Positions 34,265 to 44,481 of a stretch of 64,000 nt of DNA are shown here, piece by piece. The position numbers and the translations under genes are program-made. Within the stretch, counting starts at the first letter, position 1; the number at the start of each line of letters is the position of its first letter. The notes below the pieces were generated by a model. It was not told the DNA's origin, did not search any database, and saw only the letters and a program-made list of their open reading frames with translations. Origin of the DNA: Telmatactis stephensoni (Eukaryota > Cnidaria > Anthozoa > Actiniaria > Isophelliidae); NCBI GenBank assembly GCA_029948255.1, contig JALIZF010001793.1:120001-184000 (forward strand), given 5' to 3'.

Positions 34265-37200
34265 TTATTTGTTTGAAAACGTAGACTGCAGAATCTGTAT
34301 TGTTTTCTCAATTTCAACATAGGACTTCTCATTTTCTAGAATAGAAAAAAGTACTTCTTTGATTTCTTTTTTAAACAGATTCTTAGACTTATTCCTAATA
34401 AGGAGAGGAATTGAATTCCAAAGTCTCACTCCAACTCGTGAAAAAGAGTTCAACTGGATGTTGATTCTTGATGCCTGGGTATAAAGTTTTTTGGCAGCAG
34501 ATGATCGTGTGTTGTACGAGTGTGTTTCGGAAATCGACGTGAATAATTTACAGAGGTTTTGAGGGGCTTTCTCATTGATAACATCATGCATTAAATTAGC
34601 TATTGATTGAAAAAATAAAGTGTTTAAAGGAGGAATGGCAGTTTTGATGAACAGGGGAATAGCACTTTCTCTAGAATTTACAAAAAATATAAATCTAAGA
34701 GCTCGTTTTTGAAGTAGTAGAAGCTTATTCAGTAATGTTTTGGACGCTTGACCCCAAGCGGATATGCCATAGTTTAGATAAGGATGAACAAGAGACCAGT
34801 ACAAGGTGATCAAGGTATTTTGTGGTACGAAGTATCTTAGTTTTGCGATGAGGCCAATTGATTTACTAATTTTTGTGCTAATATAATCTATGTGATTTTT
34901 CCAGGATAACTTACTGTCAATTAGAAGACCAAGAAATTTAACATATTCCTTATTCTCCAACGATATATATTTACCTAATGCTTGGTCAGGGATTTTAATT
35001 ACAATAGAAGTGGAGATTTTCTTTTGATGCGGTCTAAAAATGACAAAATTTGATTTTTTAATATTTAAGGTTAATTTATTAGCCGTTAACCAGTCACAAA
35101 GTTTGACTAGTTCACTATTTACTATTCTTTCAAGCATCTTCAAGTCTTTATTTGCGTAAAGTAAATTAGTATCGTCAGCAAAGAGAAAAAACTTAAAGAG
35201 AGTGGATGTTTTGACAATATCATTTATGTAGAGTAAGAAGAGCAATGGTCCGAGCACTGAACCTTGAGGGACCCCGTATAAGCAATGCTTTTTTCCGCTA
35301 ACGTTAGAACCAACTTCAGTTGTCTGTGTTCTACCAGAGAGATATGATTCGAACCAGTCATTAGCTAAACCCCTTATTCCATAGTAGTTCAACTTTTTCA
35401 ATAGAATAGAATGGTTAACAGTGTCAAATGCCTTTTTTAAGTCAATAAATATCGCACAAGAAAAACGTTTTTTATCCATATTGGTTTGAATGGTACTAAT
35501 CAAATCTAAAATGGCGTGGCTAGTGGAGAAACCTTTCCTAAAACCATATTGTGCATTATTCAGTAAATTATGCCTTTCAATGAAATTTGTTAAACGACTA
35601 TGTACTAGTTTTTCGAAGATTCTATTAAAAATTGATAAGAGTGAAATTGGTCTGTAGTTATTGGGATCAAAGCTGTCGTCTGACTTAAATATTGGAGTAA
35701 TTTTAGCTGACTTAAGTTTAGATGGGTACGTCCCGCTTTCCACAGATTTGTTAAATAGGTCCGCAAGTGGTTTATTGATCAGGTGTTTTGCAGTTTTAAG
35801 TATACTAATCGGAAAGGAGTATAAACCATACGATTTATTGTTTGGAATCATCATTATTTCCTGCTCAATTTCATTATCAGTTGTAGGAGAAAGAAAGAAC
35901 GAATCATTTTGATTTATGTGAGATAAGTAATCGGTAAAATGTTTGGTAGACTCAGGAACTTGAGATGCTAATTTGTGACCCACTGAGGTAAAATGCTCAT
36001 TCAGAACATTTGCTATATCCTTTTTGTTATAAGTTACTGCGTTTGTGTTAGGATCCCTGATAGCTGATATTTGTTTTTGATTTTTCTTCTTATTAGTAAT
36101 TATCATATTTATGCCTTGCCAAGTATTTTTAATATTTGTAATATTCTCATTGAAAAAAGAGTGAAAGTAGTGCTTTTTATTAATACGCGTTAGGTAGGAT
36201 ATTTTATTTCTGTAGAGTTTGTAGTTAGTTGTATCTCCCGCCATAAGAAATTTATTTTTGATTTTGATCGATTTTCGAAGACCTCGGGTAATCCAAGGTT
36301 TAGAGAGGTTCTTAACATCTCTCTTTGAGCATTTCTTAAGTGGAGCATGTTTGTTTACAAGCTTGTTTAACTTTTTGTAAAAAGCCGAGAACATTTGATC
36401 AACATTTCCTTTAAGAGAAAAGTCGATATTAGAAAGCTCGTCAAGGAAAACATCTTTAGAGAATTTAGAGAAATCTCTTCTTTTTTTCTTTGTGTTAGTT
36501 ATGAACTCTTTTGAGGAGGAGAGTATGCAAAATTGTGTGAAATGATCACTTATATCGGAAACTATATTACCGCTAATTATTTGATGCTCAGGATTGTTGA
36601 TGAAGATGTTATCAATGAGTGTGGCAGAGTTATTATATACTCGAGTCGGCTTATCAATGGTGGGTAAAAAATGACAACTTTGAAGAGAAAGCAAAAAATT
36701 ATGACTAAAATTGCAAGTTTCAGATTTGAGAAGATCTATGTTGAAATCTCCCATTATATAAACAGATTTCCCATTTGAGTATTTCTCTAACGATTCATCA
36801 AAATAGGACAGAAAAGAATGTGGAGAATTATGTTGTCTATAGATAATCCCACAGACAATATTTTTCTTTTCTTGAAAATGAATTTCTATCCACAGAGCTT
36901 GATAAGAAGAATTAGACGTTTTTTCAATAACAGAATAATTTAAGTTACTGTTTATGTACATTCCAACACCTCCAGAAGCAAGAGGTGTCGGAACATATTC
37001 AAATGAATATCCAGGAATGTCTAAATTAAGATTATATGCTAATGAAGAACTAGTGAGTTTGGTTTCACTAATTCCTATTATATCAAAACTAAAGTCTAGC
37101 TCTTGTAATAAATGTGCTTGGAAGTCTTCCAAGTGTAATCTTAAGCTCCTAATATTGTTGTGTAATATAGAAAAAGAGGACTTATTTAGAGGATTTTTAA

Positions 37201-37489
37201 CTGATTTTTTAAGATTGTTAAAGCTATGAGGTGAATAATAACTGGTATGAATGTGATTATGGCTGGAATGAGTGTCAGGATTTATAAGTGAATTTTGCCT
37301 AGTGTTAAGTGAAAAAATATCGAGATCGTACAAACTATGTAACTTATCAAGATATTTTTTCGTTGGTAGATGATTATCAGTTAATAAGTTATTAAACTGT
37401 TTGTGGCTAGTGATAATATTAACACCACTATAAGGCAAAACGCTAAATAAAGATTTGGTAGTCTTTTGCGTATCTTTACAGTTCTTCAT
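34265..37489 (-). CDS. LINE ORF2: APE endonuclease plus reverse transcriptase
   Basis: 1074 codons, fully open. The endonuclease part has ILHNNIRSL, IIGISETKL, YIMGDFNIDLL (about residue 248) and SDISDHF. The RT part has NNYRPISLLSIFNRIFEKLV, AIFIDLKKAFDTVNHS, GVPQGSVLGPLLFLLYINDI and the catalytic FADD near residue 770. Together these nick the target and copy the RNA by target-primed reverse transcription. The open frame, and insertion after the segmental duplication, suggest a young copy. Flanking ORF1 is interrupted, so this copy may need help in trans. Confidence 0.95.
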   Translation of the reverse strand: MKNCKDTQKTTKSLFSVLPYSGVNIITSHKQFNNLLTDNHLPTKKYLDKLHSLYDLDIFSLNTRQNSLINPDTHSSHNHIHTSYYSPHSFNNLKKSVKNPLNKSSFSILHNNIRSLRLHLEDFQAHLLQELDFSFDIIGISETKLTSSSLAYNLNLDIPGYSFEYVPTPLASGGVGMYINSNLNYSVIEKTSNSSYQALWIEIHFQEKKNIVCGIIYRQHNSPHSFLSYFDESLEKYSNGKSVYIMGDFNIDLLKSETCNFSHNFLLSLQSCHFLPTIDKPTRVYNNSATLIDNIFINNPEHQIISGNIVSDISDHFTQFCILSSSKEFITNTKKKRRDFSKFSKDVFLDELSNIDFSLKGNVDQMFSAFYKKLNKLVNKHAPLKKCSKRDVKNLSKPWITRGLRKSIKIKNKFLMAGDTTNYKLYRNKISYLTRINKKHYFHSFFNENITNIKNTWQGINMIITNKKKNQKQISAIRDPNTNAVTYNKKDIANVLNEHFTSVGHKLASQVPESTKHFTDYLSHINQNDSFFLSPTTDNEIEQEIMMIPNNKSYGLYSFPISILKTAKHLINKPLADLFNKSVESGTYPSKLKSAKITPIFKSDDSFDPNNYRPISLLSIFNRIFEKLVHSRLTNFIERHNLLNNAQYGFRKGFSTSHAILDLISTIQTNMDKKRFSCAIFIDLKKAFDTVNHSILLKKLNYYGIRGLANDWFESYLSGRTQTTEVGSNVSGKKHCLYGVPQGSVLGPLLFLLYINDIVKTSTLFKFFLFADDTNLLYANKDLKMLERIVNSELVKLCDWLTANKLTLNIKKSNFVIFRPHQKKISTSIVIKIPDQALGKYISLENKEYVKFLGLLIDSKLSWKNHIDYISTKISKSIGLIAKLRYFVPQNTLITLYWSLVHPYLNYGISAWGQASKTLLNKLLLLQKRALRFIFFVNSRESAIPLFIKTAIPPLNTLFFQSIANLMHDVINEKAPQNLCKLFTSISETHSYNTRSSAAKKLYTQASRINIQLNSFSRVGVRLWNSIPLLIRNKSKNLFKKEIKEVLFSILENEKSYVEIEKTIQILQSTFSNK

Positions 37490-37594
37490 AGATATTTATA
37501 ATATTATTTCATATGAAATCGTCAATATATAAATAAATATGTAGAATATTTTACTTATCGTTCAATGACATAGAAGAGTTGACTGTTTATGCAG

Positions 37595-38398
37595 TTAAGA
37601 GTAGTTATAAAGGTCATCAAGATCTTCTTGCTTTGAGATGCGGCTTGGAGTACTGTCTTCGTCGTACTTAAGGAAGATAGAAGAATTCTTCGTCCAGCAG
37701 AATTTGTAGTTATGGCTCTTTTGGAACTGCTTGCATTGGGAAAGCAGATCCTGCATCTTCGGGGTCAGATGATCCAGAATCATAATCTTGCCAACGGTTG
37801 TTTCATCGTCAAAGCCCAGATCGTTTGCTTTGATGCTCTTGGCAGATTTTCTGTTCTTTAATACAAGCTCTCTAGGTAGCCTTCTTGTGAACTTGCAAAC
37901 TATGGTCGTCCATTTATCTTTGCCACGATCAACACGGCGGCGATTTGGAAGTCGGTGCGCTATATCGATGTCCTGCAAAGAAACATCGGATGCCCCAATC
38001 TTATGAAATAACTTTACACATAGTTTAGAGGTTTCCAGAGCAGTTTCAACCTTTCATGTTTGAGGAATGCCCGTTATCTTCAAGTTGTATTGGTAACTGT
38101 ATTGCTGTAGAGATTCAAGTTGGTCTTCGATCACTTGGGCTCTCCTTTCTATATTTCCTAAGGCTGTCGAAATCCTCTGGATTTCTTCGGAAGTTTCCTT
38201 TGAGAATCCTTGGAAGGAATCATACTCATCACTTAAGAACTGCAGACTCTTTTCTGTTTCTTTACCGGTTGCATCTGCAGTCATCTTGGACTTGAGACTC
38301 TCAAAATCTCGACTTAGATCGCTGACTTTTTTGAGTAATTCAGCATTTTCTTTCTTCAAGGCTTCAAAATCCTTGTTACTCATATTCTTATTAGACAT
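37595..38398 (-). pseudogene. LINE ORF1 (coiled-coil RNA-binding type) with one in-frame TGA
   Basis: It starts MSNKNMSNKDFEAL and forms a heptad-like coiled coil (KENAELLKKVSDLSRDFESL). A TGA follows ITGIPQT at about 38054-38056. The same frame then resumes with KVETALETSKLCVKLFHKIG and DIDIAHRLPNRRR, as in LINE ORF1 C-terminal regions, and ends at 37595. So a single nonsense codon splits an otherwise open frame. ORF1 products of this kind bind the element's RNA. Confidence 0.75.
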
Positions 38399-38628
38399 AG
38401 ATGAGAATATAAGGTAGTTAAAGATGTAAATCCCTACAAATTTGAGGAGCAAGTCGAACTCTCTCCGACCGTCACGCTCCGTGGTCACTGCTCCGAACCA
38501 AAGCTGCGATAGAAGACTGGCCAATATATGATTTACATGCATAACTGAGATTGTTTGACTTTAATTTCGACACAACCCCCAACTGAGAATTTGCTTCTCA
38601 ATGATAACAACGCAATTACGTTGTTAAT

Positions 38629-39001
38629 AGGGACCTTACGCAACGACGACGGCGACGTCAGTGAGGACGGGACGCCAAAAAAGATTAAAGAACAATCGAT
38701 AACGCTATTTCTTTCACTTATTCATTTTCATGTGACATTCAGACTTAGAATCTCGAAATAAATGAAAATGAAAGATCAGTTTTCCGTGCGAACGAAAAAT
38801 AAGCTGATTTACTTCTACAAGTTGCCGTTCTCGGTAGAGCGTGAAATCTGGACTTTTCACGTTGTAGTTTTGAAGAGTACGGTCGATATCTTTGCAGTTC
38901 AATTCTACACATTTGCACGTACATTTATTGTATTTTGTAATTAAAGGCATTGTTTTATGCCGTCGTCGTCCACGTTGCCGTCGTGGTTGCGTAAGGTCCC
39001 T
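38629..39001. mobile_element. MITE with AGGGACCTTACGC ends, copy 2
   Basis: Duplicate of 19785-20157, same 373-bp length and AAT flanks. Shared presence shows it inserted before the segmental duplication. Confidence 0.85.
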
Positions 39002-39054
39002 AATATCACCTGACTGGACCACTCAGCTTTAGATTTCGACACGTTTCGATTGTT

Positions 39055-39115
39055 AAAAAACAGCTCCAATTCATCAGATGACTGAAAACATGCCTTTCAA
39101 TACGAGTTTTGAATA
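39055..39115 (+). pseudogene. Relic of a GPCR 5' end (upstream of G6)
   Basis: Duplicate of the relic at 20211 (MPFNTSFE then TAA). Confidence 0.65.
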
Positions 39116-39302
39116 ATTGAATTGTATTACTAGAAACCTTTCTCTTTTATATAGCTGCCTTCATTGCCTATCACGTTCTCATGATATTCGATCTGTTTCC
39201 ATTGTTTGCAGAACATTAAATGCCGAAAACAATTCGGTATTTGTCAGAAAGGAAAGTAAAAGATATCAATTCCATAACAACTAAAAATGCTTTTATCTTT
39301 AA

Positions 39303-39747
39303 ACGCCAATAAAGCCTAGCTAAATCCTTTTGAATCTAGAAATACATCATATAAATAAACGTTTTATATAAATATTTCTGAATAAAATCAACTCCTCTCT
39401 GAGAAATTCAAATCTGAAAATGCCGGAAAATGATATGATGTCAAAGCAGGAATTATTAAATATACAAATACACTAGATACGAATTTTATACTAGTTTCTA
39501 TTTGCAAAACAATCTCATTGCTAAAGTACAAGGTATGATGATTTTTGCTACTTAACTGAAATGCACTTGTTCCACGGAACTAGAACCAAGCAAATTCCTG
39601 CCTTGACGTCATTCATTTGCATTTTCAGATTTGAATTGCTTAATTCTCAGAGAGGAGATCATTTTATTCAGAAATATTTATAGAAAATATTTATTTATAT
39701 GATGTATTTCTAGATTTAAAAGGATTTGGCTAGGCTTTATGGGCACT
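39303..39747. mobile_element. TTAA-flanked palindromic MITE upstream of G6
   Basis: Duplicate of 20459-20903, flanked by TTAA on both sides. Confidence 0.8.
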
Positions 39748-40166
39748 TTAAGTATATCGTGAGCCGCTTTGTTTGTATTGTGTAATTGATAACTGTTTAA
39801 CTTCCTCATTGAACACTTAACCAATTGGGCAACTGTCCCTGGTAACAATAAATACTGAAGAATAAGAAAAGTCAAGACGACAATGCTTTGAAATACAGCT
39901 TTAAATCAGTGTGGGACTCTGTGTTTCCTACATCACAAAGGAAGGAAAGTCCGTTAAGCCACAGTTTCTCCGTTAAGCCGTAGTTTCTCGACTGAAGGTA
40001 AAGAAGACTTGCCATTTAACGATTGGCACGCCAGAGTTCACTCAAAGATTGATTGTTTATCATTTTCCTCTCAATCATAACTGAGAAGGTAATTGCGTTT
40101 GGATAAACTTTAAACTTACTTACGTTCACATTAATTAAAAAAAGCTCAAATCCATCAGATGAAAAT

Positions 40167-41144
40167 ATGTCTTCCAGTGAGAACTTTGAATATGACAAAC
40201 TCCCAAAATCGATGGCCTACTGCCTTCTTTTCCTCATCTCCATCGCTGGAAACTCTCTCATCGTATGGATCATCTACAAAGATAATCGATTGAGAACTAC
40301 TACCAATTTCTTGGTGGCCAACATGGCTGTCAGTGATCTTCTTGCCACTATTTTTCTTGTTCCTACCTACACTGTGCGTATCATCTTTGACAACAGATGG
40401 CTAATAACCAATGACTTTGGACTTGCTTGGTGTAAACTTCATGTTTTTGTCGGAGACACCTCGACTACGGTTTCATTGTACAGTTGTGTTTTTATCGCCA
40501 TCGATCGGTACTACGCCGTCGCCCATCCACTGAAAGGAGGCTTCAGCAGATCTCGACTGAAATACATCATACCAGGGATGTGGATCTTTGCAACAATGAT
40601 CGCATCACCTTTTCTGTATTATTTCAAACTAGTTAGAAGTCAAGGCACAACATATTGTTCTATAGAAAACGAAGAATTGCCACAGTATATAATCTATTTT
40701 CTTCTTCTCATAGCCTTTACCGTTGGCGTCCCTCTCCCAATCATATCCACCCTCTATATCTTAATCGTTTACAAGCTTCGTCATCACACAGTACCAGGAA
40801 ACCAGACAGACATGGCCAGGAGAAGAAGAGAACAACAGAACAGAAAGGTCTTTAAAATGTCGGTGACTATCGTTATACTGCTCTACATTAGCCAACTTAT
40901 TTGTGCCATCGTTGTTGTGCTGTTACTAGTGGGACCCCTCAACAACTTGGCCGCGGATGTACAACAAAATTTATTGTTCGCTGTTTTATTTGTTGTACGA
41001 ATGACCTTCGCCTACAATTTCTTTATTTATGTTATCTTCAATGATATTTACCGTGAGAATACAAAAGCCATAATTAGAAAATGGTGTCGTAGGCTTTGTT
41101 CACGTGAAAATCACAATGCAGTTGGAACCGTGGATGGACAGTGA
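40167..41144 (+). CDS. Class A GPCR, array member G6
   Basis: A single exon of 325 aa, the duplicate of G3. All core motifs are present (GNSLIVW, MAVSDLL, AIDRYYAVAHPL, TTYCSIE, NFFIYVIF). It differs from G3 mainly between 40378 and 40470, where it reads RIIFDNRWLITNDF and FVGDTSTTV. The first part matches G2 and the second resembles G1. In the tail Cys becomes Arg and Gln becomes Glu (KWCRRLCSRENHN). A TM2-loop Gly is Arg. Confidence 0.9.
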   Translation: MSSSENFEYDKLPKSMAYCLLFLISIAGNSLIVWIIYKDNRLRTTTNFLVANMAVSDLLATIFLVPTYTVRIIFDNRWLITNDFGLAWCKLHVFVGDTSTTVSLYSCVFIAIDRYYAVAHPLKGGFSRSRLKYIIPGMWIFATMIASPFLYYFKLVRSQGTTYCSIENEELPQYIIYFLLLIAFTVGVPLPIISTLYILIVYKLRHHTVPGNQTDMARRRREQQNRKVFKMSVTIVILLYISQLICAIVVVLLLVGPLNNLAADVQQNLLFAVLFVVRMTFAYNFFIYVIFNDIYRENTKAIIRKWCRRLCSRENHNAVGTVDGQ

Positions 41145-41503
41145 CTCCCGCAGACCTTAGAGCTAGGTGGCATGACAGACTACTGCCAACAAGTTTTACA
41201 ATAAATTATGAACCATAACACCAAGATAAAGATCAATGTGACCCAGAAATTAGCTGACAACGTATCGGCCACGCAAATAAGTTCATTGTAAATAACTCGT
41301 TGGTCTTTTGATAAAGTTCCGGGTGCTAAAATGCCGCTTATAAGTCCCCGGTCAGGTTATAGGCCCTCTTAATAGCAAACAAAAATGATAGGGCTAGTCC
41401 AGTTATAAGCCTCAGGATCAGCTCTAGAAAGTGTTGGGTTTCCTGTGTTATTGTTATACTTTGTAATGTGATATGAGTGATATGTATATTCTATTATTAT
41501 ATT

Positions 41504-41797
41504 CCTATTTCAAAAAAGGTTGTCCTCAGTTTTAATGCATACTGCATAGTGAATACTGCATACCAAGACCGAAATGCATTGTGGAATATCAAATTTCGAG
41601 TATTTTTCACAATTTTTATAAGTAGAAAAGTTGCGGAAAAAGTCTACTTAGATTCAACCTGAGAGGAAACAGAGAATCAACATTAGTAAAGCCTCTTGTT
41701 ACCCAATTACAAATTGTCCATAATACATTTCAGTCTTGATATGCAGTATTCACTATGCAGTATGCACAAAAACTAAGGACAACCTTTTTTGAAATAG
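41504..41797. mobile_element. Palindromic MITE with CCTATTTCAAAAAAGG ends, copy 2
   Basis: Duplicate of 22660-22953. Confidence 0.7.
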
Positions 41798-42315
41798 GTA
41801 TATACACGCTTGGGGAATAAAGGCACGTCGAAACATCTCCGTGTACTTTTATCTAACGGTTTCACAGACAGTGGTCAACAAATGAATGAATGACTGAAAA
41901 CATTTGCAACTTGTTCACTAAGCAAAAATATTGCTAAAAATAGTTGCATTTTGTGTTTTCCACAGCATAAACTTTACGGGCAACATTTGTTGCGCGGAAA
42001 ATTGTTGTTGCGAATCGACCCGTTAATATCACCTTTAGTATTATGGTCTCTTGGTGAACTTCCAAACTTTTGACAACCTCCAAGTTTTCAACTTTAGAGA
42101 GAAAATCCGATCAACCAAAGCTGCGATAGAAGACTGTCCAATATACTGATGTAAAAAAGGTAAAGGACCTTGTTTAACGTCGGTAGTTCCTTTAGCTGAG
42201 CTAATCTTCCAGGAAGCCGACGGTGCACACATTTTACCCCCCTCCTTCCATCAGTGCTCCGTTTTAAGGGTATTTAAAGCTACTTAAAGCTACACGGAAA
42301 AGAAAGAAGTCGAAA

Positions 42316-42384
42316 CAAGGATGCGAGGTCAGGACTGGGGATCGAACTAGGGACCTCTCGCACCGAAGGCCGCGCACTAACCAA
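42316..42384 (-). mobile_element. tRNA-derived SINE head, copy 2 of the 23470 type
   Basis: Duplicate of 23470-23542 with the same A-box-like and B-box words on the minus strand. Confidence 0.55.
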
Positions 42385-42540
42385 TCTTTATGATTTACAT
42401 GCATAAAGATTGTTTGACTTTAATTTCGACACAACCCCCAACTGAGAATTTGCTTCTCAATGATAACAACGCAATTACGTTGTTAATATCACCTGAAGTG
42501 GATCACTCAGCTTTAGATTTCGAAACGACGTTTGGATTGT

Positions 42541-42602
42541 TAAAAACAGCTCAAATTCATCAGATGACTGAAAACATGCCTTTCAATACGAGTTTTGAAT
42601 AA
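42541..42602 (+). pseudogene. Relic of a GPCR 5' end (upstream of G7)
   Basis: Duplicate of the relic at 23702. A longer open frame happens to run into it here, but the homology is only to a receptor leader and eight codons. Confidence 0.65.
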
Positions 42603-42652
42603 TTGAATTGTATCACTAGAAACCTTTCCCTTTTATAATGCTTTTATCTTAA

Positions 42653-43110
42653 AGTGCCAATAAAGCCTAGCTAAATCCTTTTGAATCTAGAAATACATCA
42701 TATAAATAAACGTTTTATATAAATATTTCTGAATAAAATCAACTCCTCTCTGAGAATTAAGCAATTCAAATCTGAAAATGCAAATGATATGATGTCAAAG
42801 CAGGAATTATTAAATATACAAATACACTAGATACGAATTTCATACTAGTTTTATATTCGCAAAACATTCTCATTGCTAAAGTACAAGGTATGGCGAGTAT
42901 TTTTGCTACTTAACTGAAATGCACTTGTTTCACAACTAGAATCAAAATCAAGCAAATTCCTGCTTTGACGTCATCTCATTTGCATTTTCAGATTTGAACT
43001 GCTTGATTCTCAGAGAGGAGTTGATTTTATTCAGAAATATTTATAGAAAACGTATATTTATATGATGTATTTCTCGATTCAAAAAGATTTTGCTAGGTTT
43101 TATGGGCACT
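42653..43110. mobile_element. TTAA-type palindromic MITE upstream of G7
   Basis: Duplicate of 23815-24271, with TTAA at the left and TTGG at the right. Confidence 0.75.
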
Positions 43111-43506
43111 TTGGGTATCGTGAGCCGCTTTATTTGTATTGTGTAATTGATCACTGTTTAACTTACTCACTGATTACTTAACCAATTGGGCAATTGTCCC
43201 TGGTAACAAATACTGAAAAATAAGAAAAGTCAAGACGACAATGCTCTGAAATACAGCTTTAATTCAGTGTGGGACTCTGTGTTTCCAATATCACAAAGGA
43301 AGGAAAGTCCGCGTTAAGCCACCGTGCTTTCTCGACTGAAGGTAAAGAAGACTTGCCATTTAACGATTGGCACGCCAGAGTTCACTCAAAGATTGATTGT
43401 TTATCATTTTCCTCTCAGTCGTAAGAAGATAATTGCGTTTGGGCAAACTTTAAACTTACTCAAGTTCACATTAATTAAAAAAACCTCAAATCCATCAGAT
43501 GAAAAT

Positions 43507-44481
43507 ATGTCTTCTAGTGAGAACTTTGAATATGACAAAATCCCAAAATCGATGGCCTACTGCCTTCTTTTCCTCATCTCCATCGTTGGAAACTCTCTCA
43601 TCGTATGGATCATCTACAAAGACAATCGATTGAGAACTACCACCAATTTCTTGGTGGCCAACATGGCTGTCAGTGATCTTCTTGCCACTATTGTTCTTGT
43701 TCCTTACAACATTGTGGGTATCATCTTTGATTCCAGATGGCTAATAACCAATGACTTTGGACTTGCTTGGTGTAAACTTCATGTTTTTGTCGCAGACACC
43801 TCCACTGCGGTTTCATTGTACAGTTGTGTTTTTATCGCCATCGATCGGTACTACGCCGTAGCCCATCCACTGAAAGGAGGCTTCAGCAGATCTCGACTGA
43901 AATACATCATACCAGGGATTTGGATCTTTGCAACCATGATCGCATCACCTGATCTGTATTATTTCAAACTAGTTAGAAGTCAAGGCACAACATATTGTTC
44001 TATAGAAAACGAAGAATTGCCACAGCATAAAAACTATTTTATTCTTCTCGTGGCCCTTACTGTTGGCGTCCCTCTCCAAATCATATCCACCCTCTATATC
44101 TTAATCGTCTACAAGCTTCGTCATCACACAGTACCAGGAAACCAGACTGACTTGGCCAGGAGAAGAAGAGAACAACAGAACAGAAAGGTCTTGAAAATGT
44201 CGGTGACTATCGTTACACTACTCTACATTAGCCAACTTATTTGTGCCATCGTTGTGCTGTTACTAGTGGGACCCCTCAACAAACTGGCCGCGGATGTAAA
44301 ACAAGATTTATTGTTCGCTGTCATTTTTGTTGCACGAGCGAGCTTTGCCTACAATTTCTTTATTTATGTTATCTTCAATGATATTTATCGTGAGAATACA
44401 AAAGCCATAATAAGAAAATGGTGTTGTAAGCTTTGCCCACGTCAAAATCGTAATGCAGTTGGAGCCGTGGATGGTCACTGA
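43507..44481 (+). CDS. Class A GPCR, array member G7
   Basis: A single exon of 324 aa, nearly identical to G4. I see two changes: WIIY for WVIY in TM1 and DVK for DAK before TM7. It keeps the TM5 Gln (PLQIIST) and the shortened TM6. The frame is open 61 codons upstream to a GTG, but the aligned ATG is taken as the start. Confidence 0.9.
   Translation: MSSSENFEYDKIPKSMAYCLLFLISIVGNSLIVWIIYKDNRLRTTTNFLVANMAVSDLLATIVLVPYNIVGIIFDSRWLITNDFGLAWCKLHVFVADTSTAVSLYSCVFIAIDRYYAVAHPLKGGFSRSRLKYIIPGIWIFATMIASPDLYYFKLVRSQGTTYCSIENEELPQHKNYFILLVALTVGVPLQIISTLYILIVYKLRHHTVPGNQTDLARRRREQQNRKVLKMSVTIVTLLYISQLICAIVVLLLVGPLNKLAADVKQDLLFAVIFVARASFAYNFFIYVIFNDIYRENTKAIIRKWCCKLCPRQNRNAVGAVDGH

Larger units (their letters stand above)
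34004..38495 (-). mobile_element. 4.5-kb non-LTR retrotransposon (LINE) inserted in copy 2
   Basis: Comparison with the empty site in copy 1 (GAAATCCGATCAACCAAAGC near 19647) sets the boundaries. The 3' end is at the low coordinate and closes in short repeats (AAAGAATTGAAAGAATTG). It carries ORF1 with one nonsense codon and an intact ORF2 with endonuclease and RT. No clear target-site duplication is visible. The two-ORF layout and APE endonuclease fit the Jockey/CR1 group broadly; I do not assign a clade. Confidence 0.9.
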
